NCBI GenBank assembly: GCA_963727235.1
Contig: CAVSFZ010000018.1
Coordinates: 5,756 to 69,755 of the forward strand
Reading direction: 5' to 3'
Source: CAVPTL01 sp963727235
Lineage (GTDB): Bacteria; Actinomycetota; Thermoleophilia; Gaiellales; JAICJC01
DNA: 64,000 nt
Position numbers and translations under genes: made by a program. Of this stretch, positions 25,735 through 33,859 are shown one piece after another. The notes under the pieces are model-generated. The model had not been told where the DNA came from. It did no database searches and saw only the letters and a list, made by a program, of their open reading frames with translations. Position 1 is the first letter of the stretch; each line of letters starts with the position of its first letter.

Positions 25735-27108
25735 TCAGACGGGCACAGGGCTCGGATCGGGTCGCGGCGCGGGCTGCGGCGCCCGCTCCGGCTCGGTGCC
25801 CTCACCGTGGTCGGCAATCCCGAACTCGGGATAGCCACCGGCGCCGTGCTCGGCCAGGTCGAGGCCCTCGATCTCGGCGTGAGCGTCAACTCGGATTCCC
25901 CACAGCTTGTCCATCACCCACAGCGTGGCGAATGAGGTGGTGAAGGTGAACGCCCCCACCGCGAGCAGGCCCGCGGCCTGCACGCCCAGCTGGTGGAAGC
26001 TGCCGGTGTAGAACAGCCCACCCTGGCCCGTGGCCAGGTTCGAGGCCAGCGCCGGTACCGCGAACAGGCCGGTCGCAAGCGCCCCCCACACGCCCGCCAT
26101 GCCGTGCACCGCCACCGCGCCGATGGGATCGTCGATGCGAGCGCGCTCGACCAGGCCGATTCCGACCACGGCCACTCCACCGGCAATGAAACCGATGATC
26201 ACCGCAGCCCAGGGAGCTACGAATCCCGATGCGGCTGTGATCGCCACCAGCGCAGCCAACACCCCGTTGAGCAGCATCGTCAGATCCGGCTTCTTGTGGA
26301 TGAAGATCCAACTCACCGCCAACCCGCCGAGAGCGCCCGCAGCCGCCGCCAGATTGGTGGTGGTGGCCACGTAGGCGAAGTAGCCGAGCTTGTCGCCGCT
26401 CTCCACCGCCAGGGTCGAACCGGGGTTGAATCCGAACCAGCCGAACCACAGGATGATCACGCCCAGGACCGCGTAGGGCATGTTGTGCCCGGCGATCTGG
26501 CGCACTTCGCCGTTGGGGCCGAAGCGGCCGATCCGCGGTCCCAGGATGATGGCGCCGGCGAGTGCGGCCAGTGCGCCCTGGTAGTGGACGACCGTCGAAC
26601 CAGCGAAGTCCTGCATGCCCATCCCGAACAGCCAGCCGCTGCCGTCCCAGATCCAATGGCTCACCACCGAGTAGATCAGCGTGAAGATCGCCCCGAAGAC
26701 GAAGTACACCCACAGCTTGGCCCGCTCAGCCATACCGCCCCACACGATCGCGACCGAGACACCCGCGAAGACCACCTCGAACAGATAGCCCGCGCTGGCC
26801 GGGATGGTCGTGAAGAAGCTGTACGGCGCCTCGCCGATCGCCAGCATGTCCCCCACGCTCGGGAAGAACCCGTGGGTGCCGATGACCGAGTTGCCGTCGC
26901 CGAACGCCAGCCCGAAGCCGACCGCCCAGTACACCAGCGAGCACAGCGCGAACGTCAGCACGTTCTTGCCGGCCACGTGCGCGGCGTTCTTCATCCTGGT
27001 CATGCCGGCCTCCAGAAATGCAAACCCGGCCTGCATGAACATCACCAGCACCGCCGCCACCACCACCCAGACGGTGTTCCCGGCGATCACCAAATCCGCG
27101 TTACTCAT
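25735..27108 (-). CDS. amt: Ammonium transporter
   Basis: Amt/AmtB channel of 457 residues with about 11 transmembrane helices. Markers: MQAGFAFLEAGMTRMKN near the N-terminus, DFAGSTVVHYQGALAAL in the middle, HGMAGVWGALATGLF with a pore histidine, and the C-terminal DAHAEIEGLDLAEHGAGGYP, the cytosolic segment contacted by PII (GlnB/GlnK). A Pro-rich tail is added. Start ATG 27108 has a GGAG-type ribosome site. The upstream leader holds an attenuator-like terminator and two hexaloop hairpins. Confidence 0.95.
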   Translation of the reverse strand: MSNADLVIAGNTVWVVVAAVLVMFMQAGFAFLEAGMTRMKNAAHVAGKNVLTFALCSLVYWAVGFGLAFGDGNSVIGTHGFFPSVGDMLAIGEAPYSFFTTIPASAGYLFEVVFAGVSVAIVWGGMAERAKLWVYFVFGAIFTLIYSVVSHWIWDGSGWLFGMGMQDFAGSTVVHYQGALAALAGAIILGPRIGRFGPNGEVRQIAGHNMPYAVLGVIILWFGWFGFNPGSTLAVESGDKLGYFAYVATTTNLAAAAGALGGLAVSWIFIHKKPDLTMLLNGVLAALVAITAASGFVAPWAAVIIGFIAGGVAVVGIGLVERARIDDPIGAVAVHGMAGVWGALATGLFAVPALASNLATGQGGLFYTGSFHQLGVQAAGLLAVGAFTFTTSFATLWVMDKLWGIRVDAHAEIEGLDLAEHGAGGYPEFGIADHGEGTEPERAPQPAPRPDPSPVPV

Positions 27109-27133
27109 CTCCTGCTCCCCTCCCTCAAACAAC

Positions 27134-27172
27134 AAAAAAAGCCCCGGAGGCTCTGATTGAGCTTCCGGAGCT
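27134..27172 (-). terminator. Intrinsic terminator in the amt leader
   Basis: On the minus strand AGCTCCGGAAGCTC pairs with GAGCCTCCGGGGCT (14 bp, one mismatch, one G-U) around loop AATCA and is followed by seven T's. It lies 25 bases upstream of the amt start, so it must be bypassed for amt expression from an upstream promoter, or else it ends the SDR transcript. Confidence 0.85.
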
Positions 27173-27227
27173 ACGTCGCTCCACTATTCACACCACCGGC
27201 GCTTCGTCGCGCTTGCGGCACAGTATG
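27134..27227 (-). promoter_or_regulatory. Attenuator leader of amt with two hexaloop hairpins (ANTAR-like)
   Basis: In the minus-strand RNA a CATACT box (27227-27222) is followed by hairpin P1, GCGC-GACGAA-GCGC (27212-27199), a 16-nt linker, then hairpin P2, GGAGC-GACGTA-GCTCC (27182-27167). The 3' strand of P2 is the 5' strand of the U-tract terminator, so the two structures exclude each other. Paired hexaloop hairpins, the second overlapping a terminator, are the known target of ANTAR antiterminators, often upstream of nitrogen genes. The published loop consensus has A at position 1 and G at position 4; here the G at 4 fits but position 1 is G. Confidence 0.6.
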
Positions 27228-27272
27228 CCACCGTCATCGGCGGACAGCATCAGCGATCAAGAAATCCTTACA

Positions 27273-28016
27273 TCAGGCCGAGGTGACCTCATACGCCCCG
27301 TCGATCACGATCGTCGTCCCGCTGATGTACGCCGCGCGGGGTGAGGCCAGGAAGGCGACCAGGTCGGCCACCTCCCCACACGTGCCCAAACGCTTCATCG
27401 GCACTCGCTCGGCCACCTCCTCCAGGTCGTAGCCGTACTGCTCCATCCCACTGGAGTCGATCTGGCCGGGGGCGACGCACACCAACCCGATGTTGTGTTT
27501 GCCCCACTCCAGCGCGAGCGTGTTTGTGAGCGCGCCCATGCCGGCGCGGGCAGCCGAGGAGTGAGCCATGCCGGCGATTCCCCGCGTCGGACACAGCACG
27601 ATCGAGATCACCCGGCCGGTGCGGTTGGGGATCATCCAGCGCACCGCCACCCGCTGGATCAGCGCAAACGGTGCGTCCAGATTGAGCCTGCGCACCGCCC
27701 GCCAGCCGTTGGGGGTGATGTCCTCGGCGTTGGCGACGAACTGGCCGCCGGCGTTGTTCACCAGCGCGTCGATCCGCCCGAAGCGCTGCATGCACGCCTC
27801 CACCAGCGCATCCTGGACGTCGTCCTCGCGGATGTCGCCCTGGAGCAGGACGCAGTCGTCGCCGATCATCGCTTTGGTCTGTTCCAGCGGTTCCAGCCGG
27901 CGGCCGGCGATGACGACGCCGAACCCGTCGCGGTGCAGCGCCAAAGCGATCGCCCTGCCGATGCCGGTACCGCCACCGGTGACGATCGCCGCGGGTTGGG
28001 AAGCTGCCTCGGTCAT
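27273..28016 (-). CDS. Short-chain dehydrogenase/reductase (peroxisomal enoyl reductase-like)
   Basis: 247 residues, Rossmann fold with VTGGGTGIGRAIA and LVNNAGGQFVA. The usual YxxxK catalytic pair is replaced: the region reads GMAHSSAARAGMGALTNTL, as in eukaryotic trans-2-enoyl-CoA reductase (PECR) and related bacterial proteins, which suggests reduction of an enoyl-CoA-type substrate. TAGCTT lies seven bases before ATG 28016. It is upstream of the amt leader on the same strand, with a terminator between. Confidence 0.85.
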   Translation of the reverse strand: MTEAASQPAAIVTGGGTGIGRAIALALHRDGFGVVIAGRRLEPLEQTKAMIGDDCVLLQGDIREDDVQDALVEACMQRFGRIDALVNNAGGQFVANAEDITPNGWRAVRRLNLDAPFALIQRVAVRWMIPNRTGRVISIVLCPTRGIAGMAHSSAARAGMGALTNTLALEWGKHNIGLVCVAPGQIDSSGMEQYGYDLEEVAERVPMKRLGTCGEVADLVAFLASPRAAYISGTTIVIDGAYEVTSA

Positions 28017-28085
28017 GCAGGCGAAGCTACCAGAGCGGGCACGTGTGCCGCTCCAGATCCCCGCCGCATCGACGATTACCAGCCT

Positions 28086-28763
28086 GTGAGCGGAGTCGAT
28101 CCGGTGGTCGCAGCTGTGCTCGAGGCGCTGCCTCGGGCTGACGCATGCACGGTGGAGCTCCACCGGTGGATCGGCGAGCCGGCCGAGTGGAGAATCACCG
28201 ACGCCGGCCTGGACACGGACGCCCGCGGATTGCTGGAGGCGCGCGGCTTGCGTTCGGCGATGGTGTTCCCGATGCCCGACGGGCGGCGTGTCCTGATCGT
28301 CGGAGACAGCCGCTCGGCCCGGCGCTGGTCGGCGGGCGATGCCGCGGCCTGCCGCCTGGCGGCCGCAGTGATTCCGCCGTTGAAATTCTCGATCCAGCCG
28401 GGCGACGGGCTGCCGCTGTCGCTTCTGGTGGTGGAGGTCGACCCTTCCGACTGCGACCCGCTGCCGGCTCTGCAGCGCTGCGCCGGTGTCCACGACGTGG
28501 TGGGACGGGTCGGCGAGCGGGCGGCGGCGATCGCCCTGCGAGGATCGGCGGTGGCAGTCGACTTCACGATCTCGCGGATCGAGCAGGAGCTCTCCGGCGA
28601 ATGCGCCCGACGGTGGTGGTTGGGGTTTGCCGAGGCGAATGAGGACGACACGGATGCAGAGGAGCTGATCAGGCGGGCGCGGCTGACGCTCGAGCTGACC
28701 CGCGAGGCCCGCAGAGCGACGTATCACGGATGCCTTCTGCCGCGGCCATTACACTTCGGGTGA
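28086..28763 (+). CDS. Hypothetical protein, possibly degenerate GGDEF
   Basis: 225 residues from GTG 28086. The C-terminal part (WWLGFAEANEDDTDAEEL then IRRARLTLELTREARR) resembles the end of a GGDEF domain, but no GG(D/E)EF motif is visible, so it is unlikely to synthesise c-di-GMP. The N-terminal 100 residues may be a small sensor domain. Assignment is weak; start choice is also uncertain. It precedes the HNH gene on the same strand by 25 bases. Confidence 0.6.
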   Translation: MSGVDPVVAAVLEALPRADACTVELHRWIGEPAEWRITDAGLDTDARGLLEARGLRSAMVFPMPDGRRVLIVGDSRSARRWSAGDAAACRLAAAVIPPLKFSIQPGDGLPLSLLVVEVDPSDCDPLPALQRCAGVHDVVGRVGERAAAIALRGSAVAVDFTISRIEQELSGECARRWWLGFAEANEDDTDAEELIRRARLTLELTREARRATYHGCLLPRPLHFG

Positions 28764-28788
28764 CTCTCGGAGGTGTGTCATCCGCTGT

Positions 28789-29307
28789 TTGCTGCTCGAT
28801 GCCACAATGCGCCCAACCACTCTCGTCGCGCGTGAGCGCGCCGTGTCGCTGGTCGTGTGCGGCCATGCCCAGGTGATCGCGGAGGATCCCGACGTGGTGT
28901 ACCGCTCCGAGCATCTGCGAGTTGCCCTGCCGGTGATCCTGCAGGTGCCGGCGTATGTGGAGCTGCGCCCGATCGTCAAGCGAAACGTGGTGCGGCGGGT
29001 GCTGTTCTGCCGAGACGGGTGGCGCTGCGCCTACTGCGGACGTGACGGCGGGCCGCGCGATCTCACCGTCGATCACGTCAAGCCGCTCTCCCGCGGGGGC
29101 GAGCACGCCTGGGACAACGTGGTGTCGGCCTGCCGGCGCTGCAACCACCGCAAGGGCGACCGGCTGCCCTACGAGGCGGGGATGTATCCCCGCAACGTGC
29201 CCAAGGCGCCCGACATGGTGCAGGTGGCATGGGCCGGCCGGCTCACTCACCCGCTTCAGCGCGAGTACGTGGCCGCCTGGCACCGGGTGCCGGAGACGGT
29301 GCTCTAG
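28789..29307 (+). CDS. HNH endonuclease family protein
   Basis: 172 residues from TTG 28789. HNH domain with Cys80 and Cys83 (CAYCGRDG), Asp95-His96 (TVDHVKPLSRGG), Asn110 and Cys115/Cys118-His120 (CRRCNHRKGD), a complete zinc-bound HNH nuclease. An N-terminal block LLLDATMRPTTLVARERAV is typical of chromosomal actinobacterial HNH proteins of unknown role, not mobile homing enzymes. A GGAG lies upstream but the start could also be slightly earlier. The 3' end overlaps the convergent aminotransferase gene. Confidence 0.85.
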   Translation: MLLDATMRPTTLVARERAVSLVVCGHAQVIAEDPDVVYRSEHLRVALPVILQVPAYVELRPIVKRNVVRRVLFCRDGWRCAYCGRDGGPRDLTVDHVKPLSRGGEHAWDNVVSACRRCNHRKGDRLPYEAGMYPRNVPKAPDMVQVAWAGRLTHPLQREYVAAWHRVPETVL

Positions 29308-30161
29308 CCTGCTGCTGCGGCGCGCAACGCGGACTGCATCCGCGCGGCCATCGGGCCAGGGCGGCCGTCGCCGATCGGCTCACCGTCGACCGCGATCACC
29401 GGCATCACCTCGCGCACGCTGGACGAGATGAACACCTCCTGCGCATCCGCCAGCCGTGACAGCGGGTACGACCCCTCCTCCACCGGAATCCCGGCGGAGG
29501 CCGCGGCCTCCAGCAGCGTGCCGCGGGTCACGCCCGCCAGGATGCCCAGGTCGAGAGACGGCGTCAGCAGCGTCCCCTGCTCGAGCATCCACACGTTCGA
29601 GGTCGGCCCCTCCAGCACGATCCCCTCCAGCGACAGGAACACCGCGTCGTCGGCGCCGCGCCGGCGGGCCTCCTCCTGGGCAGCGATGTTGACCGCGTAG
29701 CTGGTCGACTTGACCCCCGGCAGCAGCCACGGCGAGTGCTGCCGCACGATCGCACCGATCGCCAGCTGCAGCGACACCAGCCGCATGCCCGCCGCCCGTT
29801 CCTGCTCCAGCCCGTCGGAGATGGCCGTCACCAGAGCGAACCCGACCGGGTGGCCGTCGTCGCGCCCCGGCGTCCACACCACTCTCAGGGCAGCGCTCTG
29901 GGCCCCCGAGGCGGCGACCGCAGCGTGGGCCAGCCGGGACAGTCCAGCCGTGTCGGGCGGCGGCAACCGCAGGATCCCGGCGGAGTTCTCGAGCCTGACC
30001 AGATGGTCATCCAGGCGAAACGGTACGCCCCCGTAGACGCGCATCGTCTCGAACGCTGCGCGGCCGCGCAGCACCGCCCCGTCGTCGGCCAGGAGCAGCG
30101 GCTCGGACGGATCGACAACGCCCCGACCGAGCACGGCGAGAGCAAGCGGCACTGAAGACAC
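29304..30161 (-). CDS. Class IV aminotransferase (aminodeoxychorismate lyase/BCAT-like)
   Basis: PLP enzyme of fold type IV, 285 residues. The Schiff-base lysine is probably Lys151 in LLPGVKSTSYAVN; the phosphate-binding part is GPTSNVWML...GILAGVTRGTLLEAA. Motif set fits 4-amino-4-deoxychorismate lyase (PabC, folate synthesis) or a D-amino-acid/branched-chain aminotransferase; no pabAB is nearby to decide. Start GTG 30161 is supported by TATCCT six bases upstream, part of a -10 shared with the divergent SnoaL gene. Confidence 0.82.
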   Translation of the reverse strand: MSSVPLALAVLGRGVVDPSEPLLLADDGAVLRGRAAFETMRVYGGVPFRLDDHLVRLENSAGILRLPPPDTAGLSRLAHAAVAASGAQSAALRVVWTPGRDDGHPVGFALVTAISDGLEQERAAGMRLVSLQLAIGAIVRQHSPWLLPGVKSTSYAVNIAAQEEARRRGADDAVFLSLEGIVLEGPTSNVWMLEQGTLLTPSLDLGILAGVTRGTLLEAAASAGIPVEEGSYPLSRLADAQEVFISSSVREVMPVIAVDGEPIGDGRPGPMAARMQSALRAAAAG

Positions 30162-30166
30162 GGGCG

Positions 30167-30173
30167 TAGGATA
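30167..30173. promoter_or_regulatory. Shared bidirectional -10 box (TAGGATA)
   Basis: Reads TAGGAT exactly six bases before ATG 30179 on the plus strand and TATCCT exactly six bases before GTG 30161 on the minus strand. The start codons are 17 bases apart, and no ribosome site exists for either gene. Confidence 0.6.
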
Positions 30174-30178
30174 TGGCC

Positions 30179-30616
30179 ATGGCCACCTCTCTTGATTCAG
30201 CATCCGCGCTCGAGCACACCGTGGCTCGCTACAACGACGCCTGGAATGCTCACGATCTGGACACGATCATGTCGATGCACGCGCCCGACATGGTGTTCCA
30301 CAACCACACCGCCGGCGAGTCGGCCCAGGGCCAGGAGGTGCGCGGCCACATCGCCGCCATCTTCGATTCGTGGCCCGATATCAGCTTCACGGCGCGCCGT
30401 ATGTACTACCGCGACGGGCTGGTCGTCCAGGAGTGGACGGCAACCGCCACCCATGCCAAGGAGGCTCGCCGCGGCGACCTGGTGATCGCGCCCACCGGGC
30501 GTACGATCACCTGGGACGGCATGGACGTGATCCCGTTCGAGAACGGACTGGTCAAGCGCAAGGACGTGTACTCCGATTCGGTGTCGGTGCTGCGTCAGCT
30601 GGGGCTGCTGGAGTGA
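30179..30616 (+). CDS. SnoaL-like (NTF2-fold) protein
   Basis: 145 residues from ATG 30179; an in-frame ATG two codons earlier lies inside the expected promoter gap. NTF2-like/SnoaL fold: YNDAWNAHDLDTIMSMHAPD, then FDSWPDISFTARRMYYRDGL, a family of small cyclases, isomerases and proteins of unknown role. It overlaps the methyltransferase gene by GTGA, so the two are coupled. Confidence 0.85.
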   Translation: MATSLDSASALEHTVARYNDAWNAHDLDTIMSMHAPDMVFHNHTAGESAQGQEVRGHIAAIFDSWPDISFTARRMYYRDGLVVQEWTATATHAKEARRGDLVIAPTGRTITWDGMDVIPFENGLVKRKDVYSDSVSVLRQLGLLE

Positions 30617-31338
30617 CCGCCCAGAGCGAGCGCAAGCTGCATGCCCGCAGTCTGTTCGCCGGCATCTCGCAGGACTACGACCGGTGGGCCAGCCTGCTCA
30701 GCTTCGGCGAGTACACCCGCTGGCACCAGCGCCTGATCGACAAGCTGGCTCCGGCGGTGACCTCGCCGCGGGCGCGTGTGGCCGATGTGGCCACCGGTAC
30801 CGGGGCGGTGGCGATGGCAATCGCGGAGCGCTACGGCGCCCACGTGATGGGCATCGACCAGAGCGCCGAGATGCTCGCCGGGGCGCGCGAGCGAGTGGCG
30901 GCCGCGGGGCTCGACGAGCTCGTCGAACTGGTCGAGGCGCAGGCCGAGGCGTTGCCGCTCGGGGACGGTGCGGTCGACGCGCTCACCCACACCTACCTGC
31001 TTCGCTACGTCGACGATCCGGCGGCCACGCTGGCCGAGCTGGCGCGCACGATCCGCCCCGGCGGCGTGATGGCCTCGCTCGACTTCGGCGTCCCCACAGG
31101 GGCGGCGTATCCGGCGTGGAAGCTCTGGACACGCGCCGGCTTGCCCACGGTCGGCCGTCTCGCGGGTCCCGGCTGGGTCGAGACCGGCCACTTCCTGGGG
31201 CCGAACATCGAACAGTTCTGGGAGCGCCACCCGCTCGAGGCGGTGCTCCAGATGTGGTCAGACGCCGGTATGCACCGTATTCGTGTTCAGCGGCTCAGCC
31301 TCGGCGGAGGCGTAATCATCCACGGCGTGCGTGAATAA
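30613..31338 (+). CDS. SAM-dependent methyltransferase, MenG/UbiE-like
   Basis: 241 residues, GTG start overlapping the SnoaL stop. Motif I VADVATGTGAVAMAI (56-70), preceded by YDRWASLLSFGEYTRWHQ as in demethylmenaquinone methyltransferases (YDLLNxxLSFG). Also RYVDDPAATLAELARTIRPGG (motifs II-III). Menaquinone methylation is plausible, but substrate is not proven. The stop TAA (31336-31338) lies inside REP R5. Confidence 0.8.
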   Translation: MTAQSERKLHARSLFAGISQDYDRWASLLSFGEYTRWHQRLIDKLAPAVTSPRARVADVATGTGAVAMAIAERYGAHVMGIDQSAEMLAGARERVAAAGLDELVELVEAQAEALPLGDGAVDALTHTYLLRYVDDPAATLAELARTIRPGGVMASLDFGVPTGAAYPAWKLWTRAGLPTVGRLAGPGWVETGHFLGPNIEQFWERHPLEAVLQMWSDAGMHRIRVQRLSLGGGVIIHGVRE

Positions 31339-31363
31339 AAGGTGCCTGGCACCTTTTATTCAC
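31331..31363. repeat. REP palindrome R5 (AA arms)
   Basis: Perfect palindrome: arm GTGAATAAAAGGTGCC, central T. It lies between two convergent genes and contains both of their stop codons: TAA 31336-31338 on the plus strand and TGA (complement of 31360-31362) on the minus strand. Confidence 0.92.
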
Positions 31364-32307
31364 CCGACCTTGACGAGGACTTTGCCGAACTTGCCGGGGC
31401 CGGCGAGGCGGTTGTAGGCGTCGGCCGCTTGGTCGATGTCGAAGACCGAATCGATGATCGAGGTGCAGCGGCCGGAGGCCAGCTGGGGCACCACCTGGCG
31501 CTCGAACGCCAGCACCGCCTCGGCCTTCTGCTCGATCGGCCGGGCGCGCAGCACCGTCCCCATCAGCCGGCCGCGGGTTGACATCAGCTTGCGCAGGTTC
31601 ATGGGGAACTCCACGCCGGCCCCGTTTCCCACCACGATGATCCGACCGAGCACCGCGATCGCGCCGAAGTTGGCCTCCATGTTCGGCGCCCCCACCAGCT
31701 CCAGCACGACGTGAATGTCGGTCGCCTCCTCGGGCGACGCGAGCGGAATCGCGCCCAGCTCGGCGAGCTTCGCGCGGGCCTCGGCAGAGCGGGCATAGGC
31801 GAACACCGTGGCGCCGGTGGCCAGTCCGATCTGCACCGCGGCCAGCCCGACCCCACCGGATGCACCGTTGACCAGCAGCCGCTCACCCATGCGCAGCCCT
31901 GCCTGGGTCACGATTGCGTCGTGAGCGGTCACGTAGGCCTCGGGCACGCCCGCCGCCTGCTGCTCGTCGAGCGCGTCGGGCACAGCCGCCAGGTGCCGCT
32001 CGTGCACCGCCACCCGGCCGGCCAGGCCGCCGCCGCCGACGATGCCAAACACGCGATCGCCGACCTTCCAGCGGCTGACGTCTCCGCCCAGCTCCACCAC
32101 CGTGCCCGACACCTCGAGCCCGGGGATGTCCTCAGGTGAACCCAGTGGCACCGGATAGCGTCCCGCCATCTGGGCGAGATCAGCCGGGTTGATACCGGCG
32201 TAGACCGACTCCACCACGACCTCTCCCTTGCCGGGCACCGGATCCGGCCGATCCTGCACCTCGATCACCTCGGTGCCGCCGGCACCGGTGAATACGACGG
32301 CCCTCAC
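31360..32307 (-). CDS. NADPH:quinone oxidoreductase-like (zinc-free MDR)
   Basis: 315 residues of the medium-chain dehydrogenase superfamily. Nucleotide-binding motif NGASGGVGLAAVQIG (about 144-158) and the QOR-type YAGINPADLAQM. The Cys/His zinc ligands of alcohol dehydrogenase are absent, so it is of the quinone-oxidoreductase type. GTG start overlaps the aldehyde dehydrogenase stop (GTGA). The stop lies inside REP R5. Confidence 0.88.
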   Translation of the reverse strand: MRAVVFTGAGGTEVIEVQDRPDPVPGKGEVVVESVYAGINPADLAQMAGRYPVPLGSPEDIPGLEVSGTVVELGGDVSRWKVGDRVFGIVGGGGLAGRVAVHERHLAAVPDALDEQQAAGVPEAYVTAHDAIVTQAGLRMGERLLVNGASGGVGLAAVQIGLATGATVFAYARSAEARAKLAELGAIPLASPEEATDIHVVLELVGAPNMEANFGAIAVLGRIIVVGNGAGVEFPMNLRKLMSTRGRLMGTVLRARPIEQKAEAVLAFERQVVPQLASGRCTSIIDSVFDIDQAADAYNRLAGPGKFGKVLVKVG

Positions 32308-33770
32308 AGGTTGATCGCGACGTATTTGGTCGACAGGTACTCGCTGATGCCCTCGGGCCCGCCCTCGCGCCCGAATCCGGACTGCTTGACGCCGCCGAAC
32401 GGAGCGGCGGCGTTCGACACCAGGCCCTGGTTGAGGCCGACCATGCCTGTCTCGAGGCCCTCGACCACCCGAAACGCGCGCTTGATGTCGCGGGTAAAGA
32501 CGTACGCGACCAGGCCGTACTCGGTGGCGTTTGCCCACTCGATCGCGTCCTGCTCGTCCGAGAACGTGGTGATCGGCGCCACCGGTCCGAAGATCTCCTC
32601 GGACAGGAGCTTTGCGTCGGCGGGAACACCGCCCAGCACCGTCGGGTTGTAGAAGTACCCGGGACCGTCGACCAGCGTGCCGCCGACGACCGCCTCAGCT
32701 CCGCGAGAGCGGGCGTCCTCGACCAGCTCGGCCACCTTGCCACGCTGGGTGGCGTCGATCAGCGGCCCCACCTGGACGCCGGCTCCGGTACCGCGGCCGA
32801 CGTTCAGGGCGGACATGCGCTGAGCCAGCTTGGCGGTGAACTCGTCTGACACGGACTCGTGCACCCGGAAGCGATTGGCAGAGGTGCAGGCCTCGCCGCC
32901 GTTTCGCATCTTGGCGATCATCGCGCCCTCCACCGCGGCATCGATGTCGGCATCGTCAAACACCAGGAACGGGGCATTCCCGCCCAGCTCCATCGATACC
33001 CGCAGGAGCTGATGGGCCGAGGCCTCGACCAGGCTCTTGCCGACGTCGGTCGACCCGGTGAACGACAGCTTGCGCAGCCTCGGGTCGGCGATCAGCGGCG
33101 CCATCGTCGTGCTCGACGAGCGGCTGGTAAAGACGTTCACGACCCCCGCCGGCAGCCCCGACTGCTCCAGGATCTGGGCGAGCGCGAGCATGCTCAACGG
33201 CGTCTGCTGAGCCGGCTTCACCACCGATGTGCAGCCCGCCGCGATCGCAGGCCCCAGCTTGCGGGTGCCCATCGCCATCGGAAAGTTCCAGGGCGTGATC
33301 ATCAGACACGGGCCGACGGGCTGGCGCATCGTCAACAGCCGCCCCTGGCCGTTGGGGGTAACGGCAAAGCGGCCGTCGATACGTACCGCCTCCTCGCTGA
33401 ACCAGCGCAGGAACTCGGCCGCGTAGGCGATCTCACCTTTCGACTCGGCCAGCGGCTTGCCCATCTCCAGCGTCATCACCAGCGCCAGCGCGTCGGTTCG
33501 CTCGATCAGCTTCTCATACGCGCGGCGCAGGATCTCTCCGCGCTCACGGGGCGCCGTCTGCGCCCAATCAGCCTGCGCGGCCACGGCTGCGTCGAGGGCT
33601 GCAAGAGCGTCATCGGGGGTGCCGTCGGCAACTTCGGCGATCGTCTCGCCGGTGGCGGGATCTTCAACTTTGAGGGTGGCGCCGGCGGTGGCATCGCGCC
33701 ACTCCCCGCCGATGAACAGCTGCTTGGCGACACCTTCCAGAACTTGGGTTTCTTCAGTGATTGTGCTCAT
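32304..33770 (-). CDS. Aldehyde dehydrogenase (succinate-semialdehyde type)
   Basis: 488 residues, NAD(P)+-dependent. Catalytic Cys295 in NGGEACTSANRF, the ELGGNAPFLVF glutamate loop and FTGSTDVGKSLVE. These motifs match succinate-semialdehyde dehydrogenase (GabD) best. TAGATT (complement of 33777-33782) six bases before ATG suggests a leaderless transcript. It forms an operon with the overlapping oxidoreductase gene. Confidence 0.9.
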   Translation of the reverse strand: MSTITEETQVLEGVAKQLFIGGEWRDATAGATLKVEDPATGETIAEVADGTPDDALAALDAAVAAQADWAQTAPRERGEILRRAYEKLIERTDALALVMTLEMGKPLAESKGEIAYAAEFLRWFSEEAVRIDGRFAVTPNGQGRLLTMRQPVGPCLMITPWNFPMAMGTRKLGPAIAAGCTSVVKPAQQTPLSMLALAQILEQSGLPAGVVNVFTSRSSSTTMAPLIADPRLRKLSFTGSTDVGKSLVEASAHQLLRVSMELGGNAPFLVFDDADIDAAVEGAMIAKMRNGGEACTSANRFRVHESVSDEFTAKLAQRMSALNVGRGTGAGVQVGPLIDATQRGKVAELVEDARSRGAEAVVGGTLVDGPGYFYNPTVLGGVPADAKLLSEEIFGPVAPITTFSDEQDAIEWANATEYGLVAYVFTRDIKRAFRVVEGLETGMVGLNQGLVSNAAAPFGGVKQSGFGREGGPEGISEYLSTKYVAINL

Positions 33771-33859
33771 GGGCGTAATCTAGTTGTTGACGGTCCCCGG
33801 GCTCGCCGGGTGGATGGTTGATTCCCAATTGGCGGGCGCCTACTAGGTACGATCCCGCC

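Noticed and set aside
27187..27198. GTGTGAATAGTGG in the amt leader as a half REP
   Set aside because: It lacks the GGTGCC block and the second arm; similarity to GTGAATA is probably chance.
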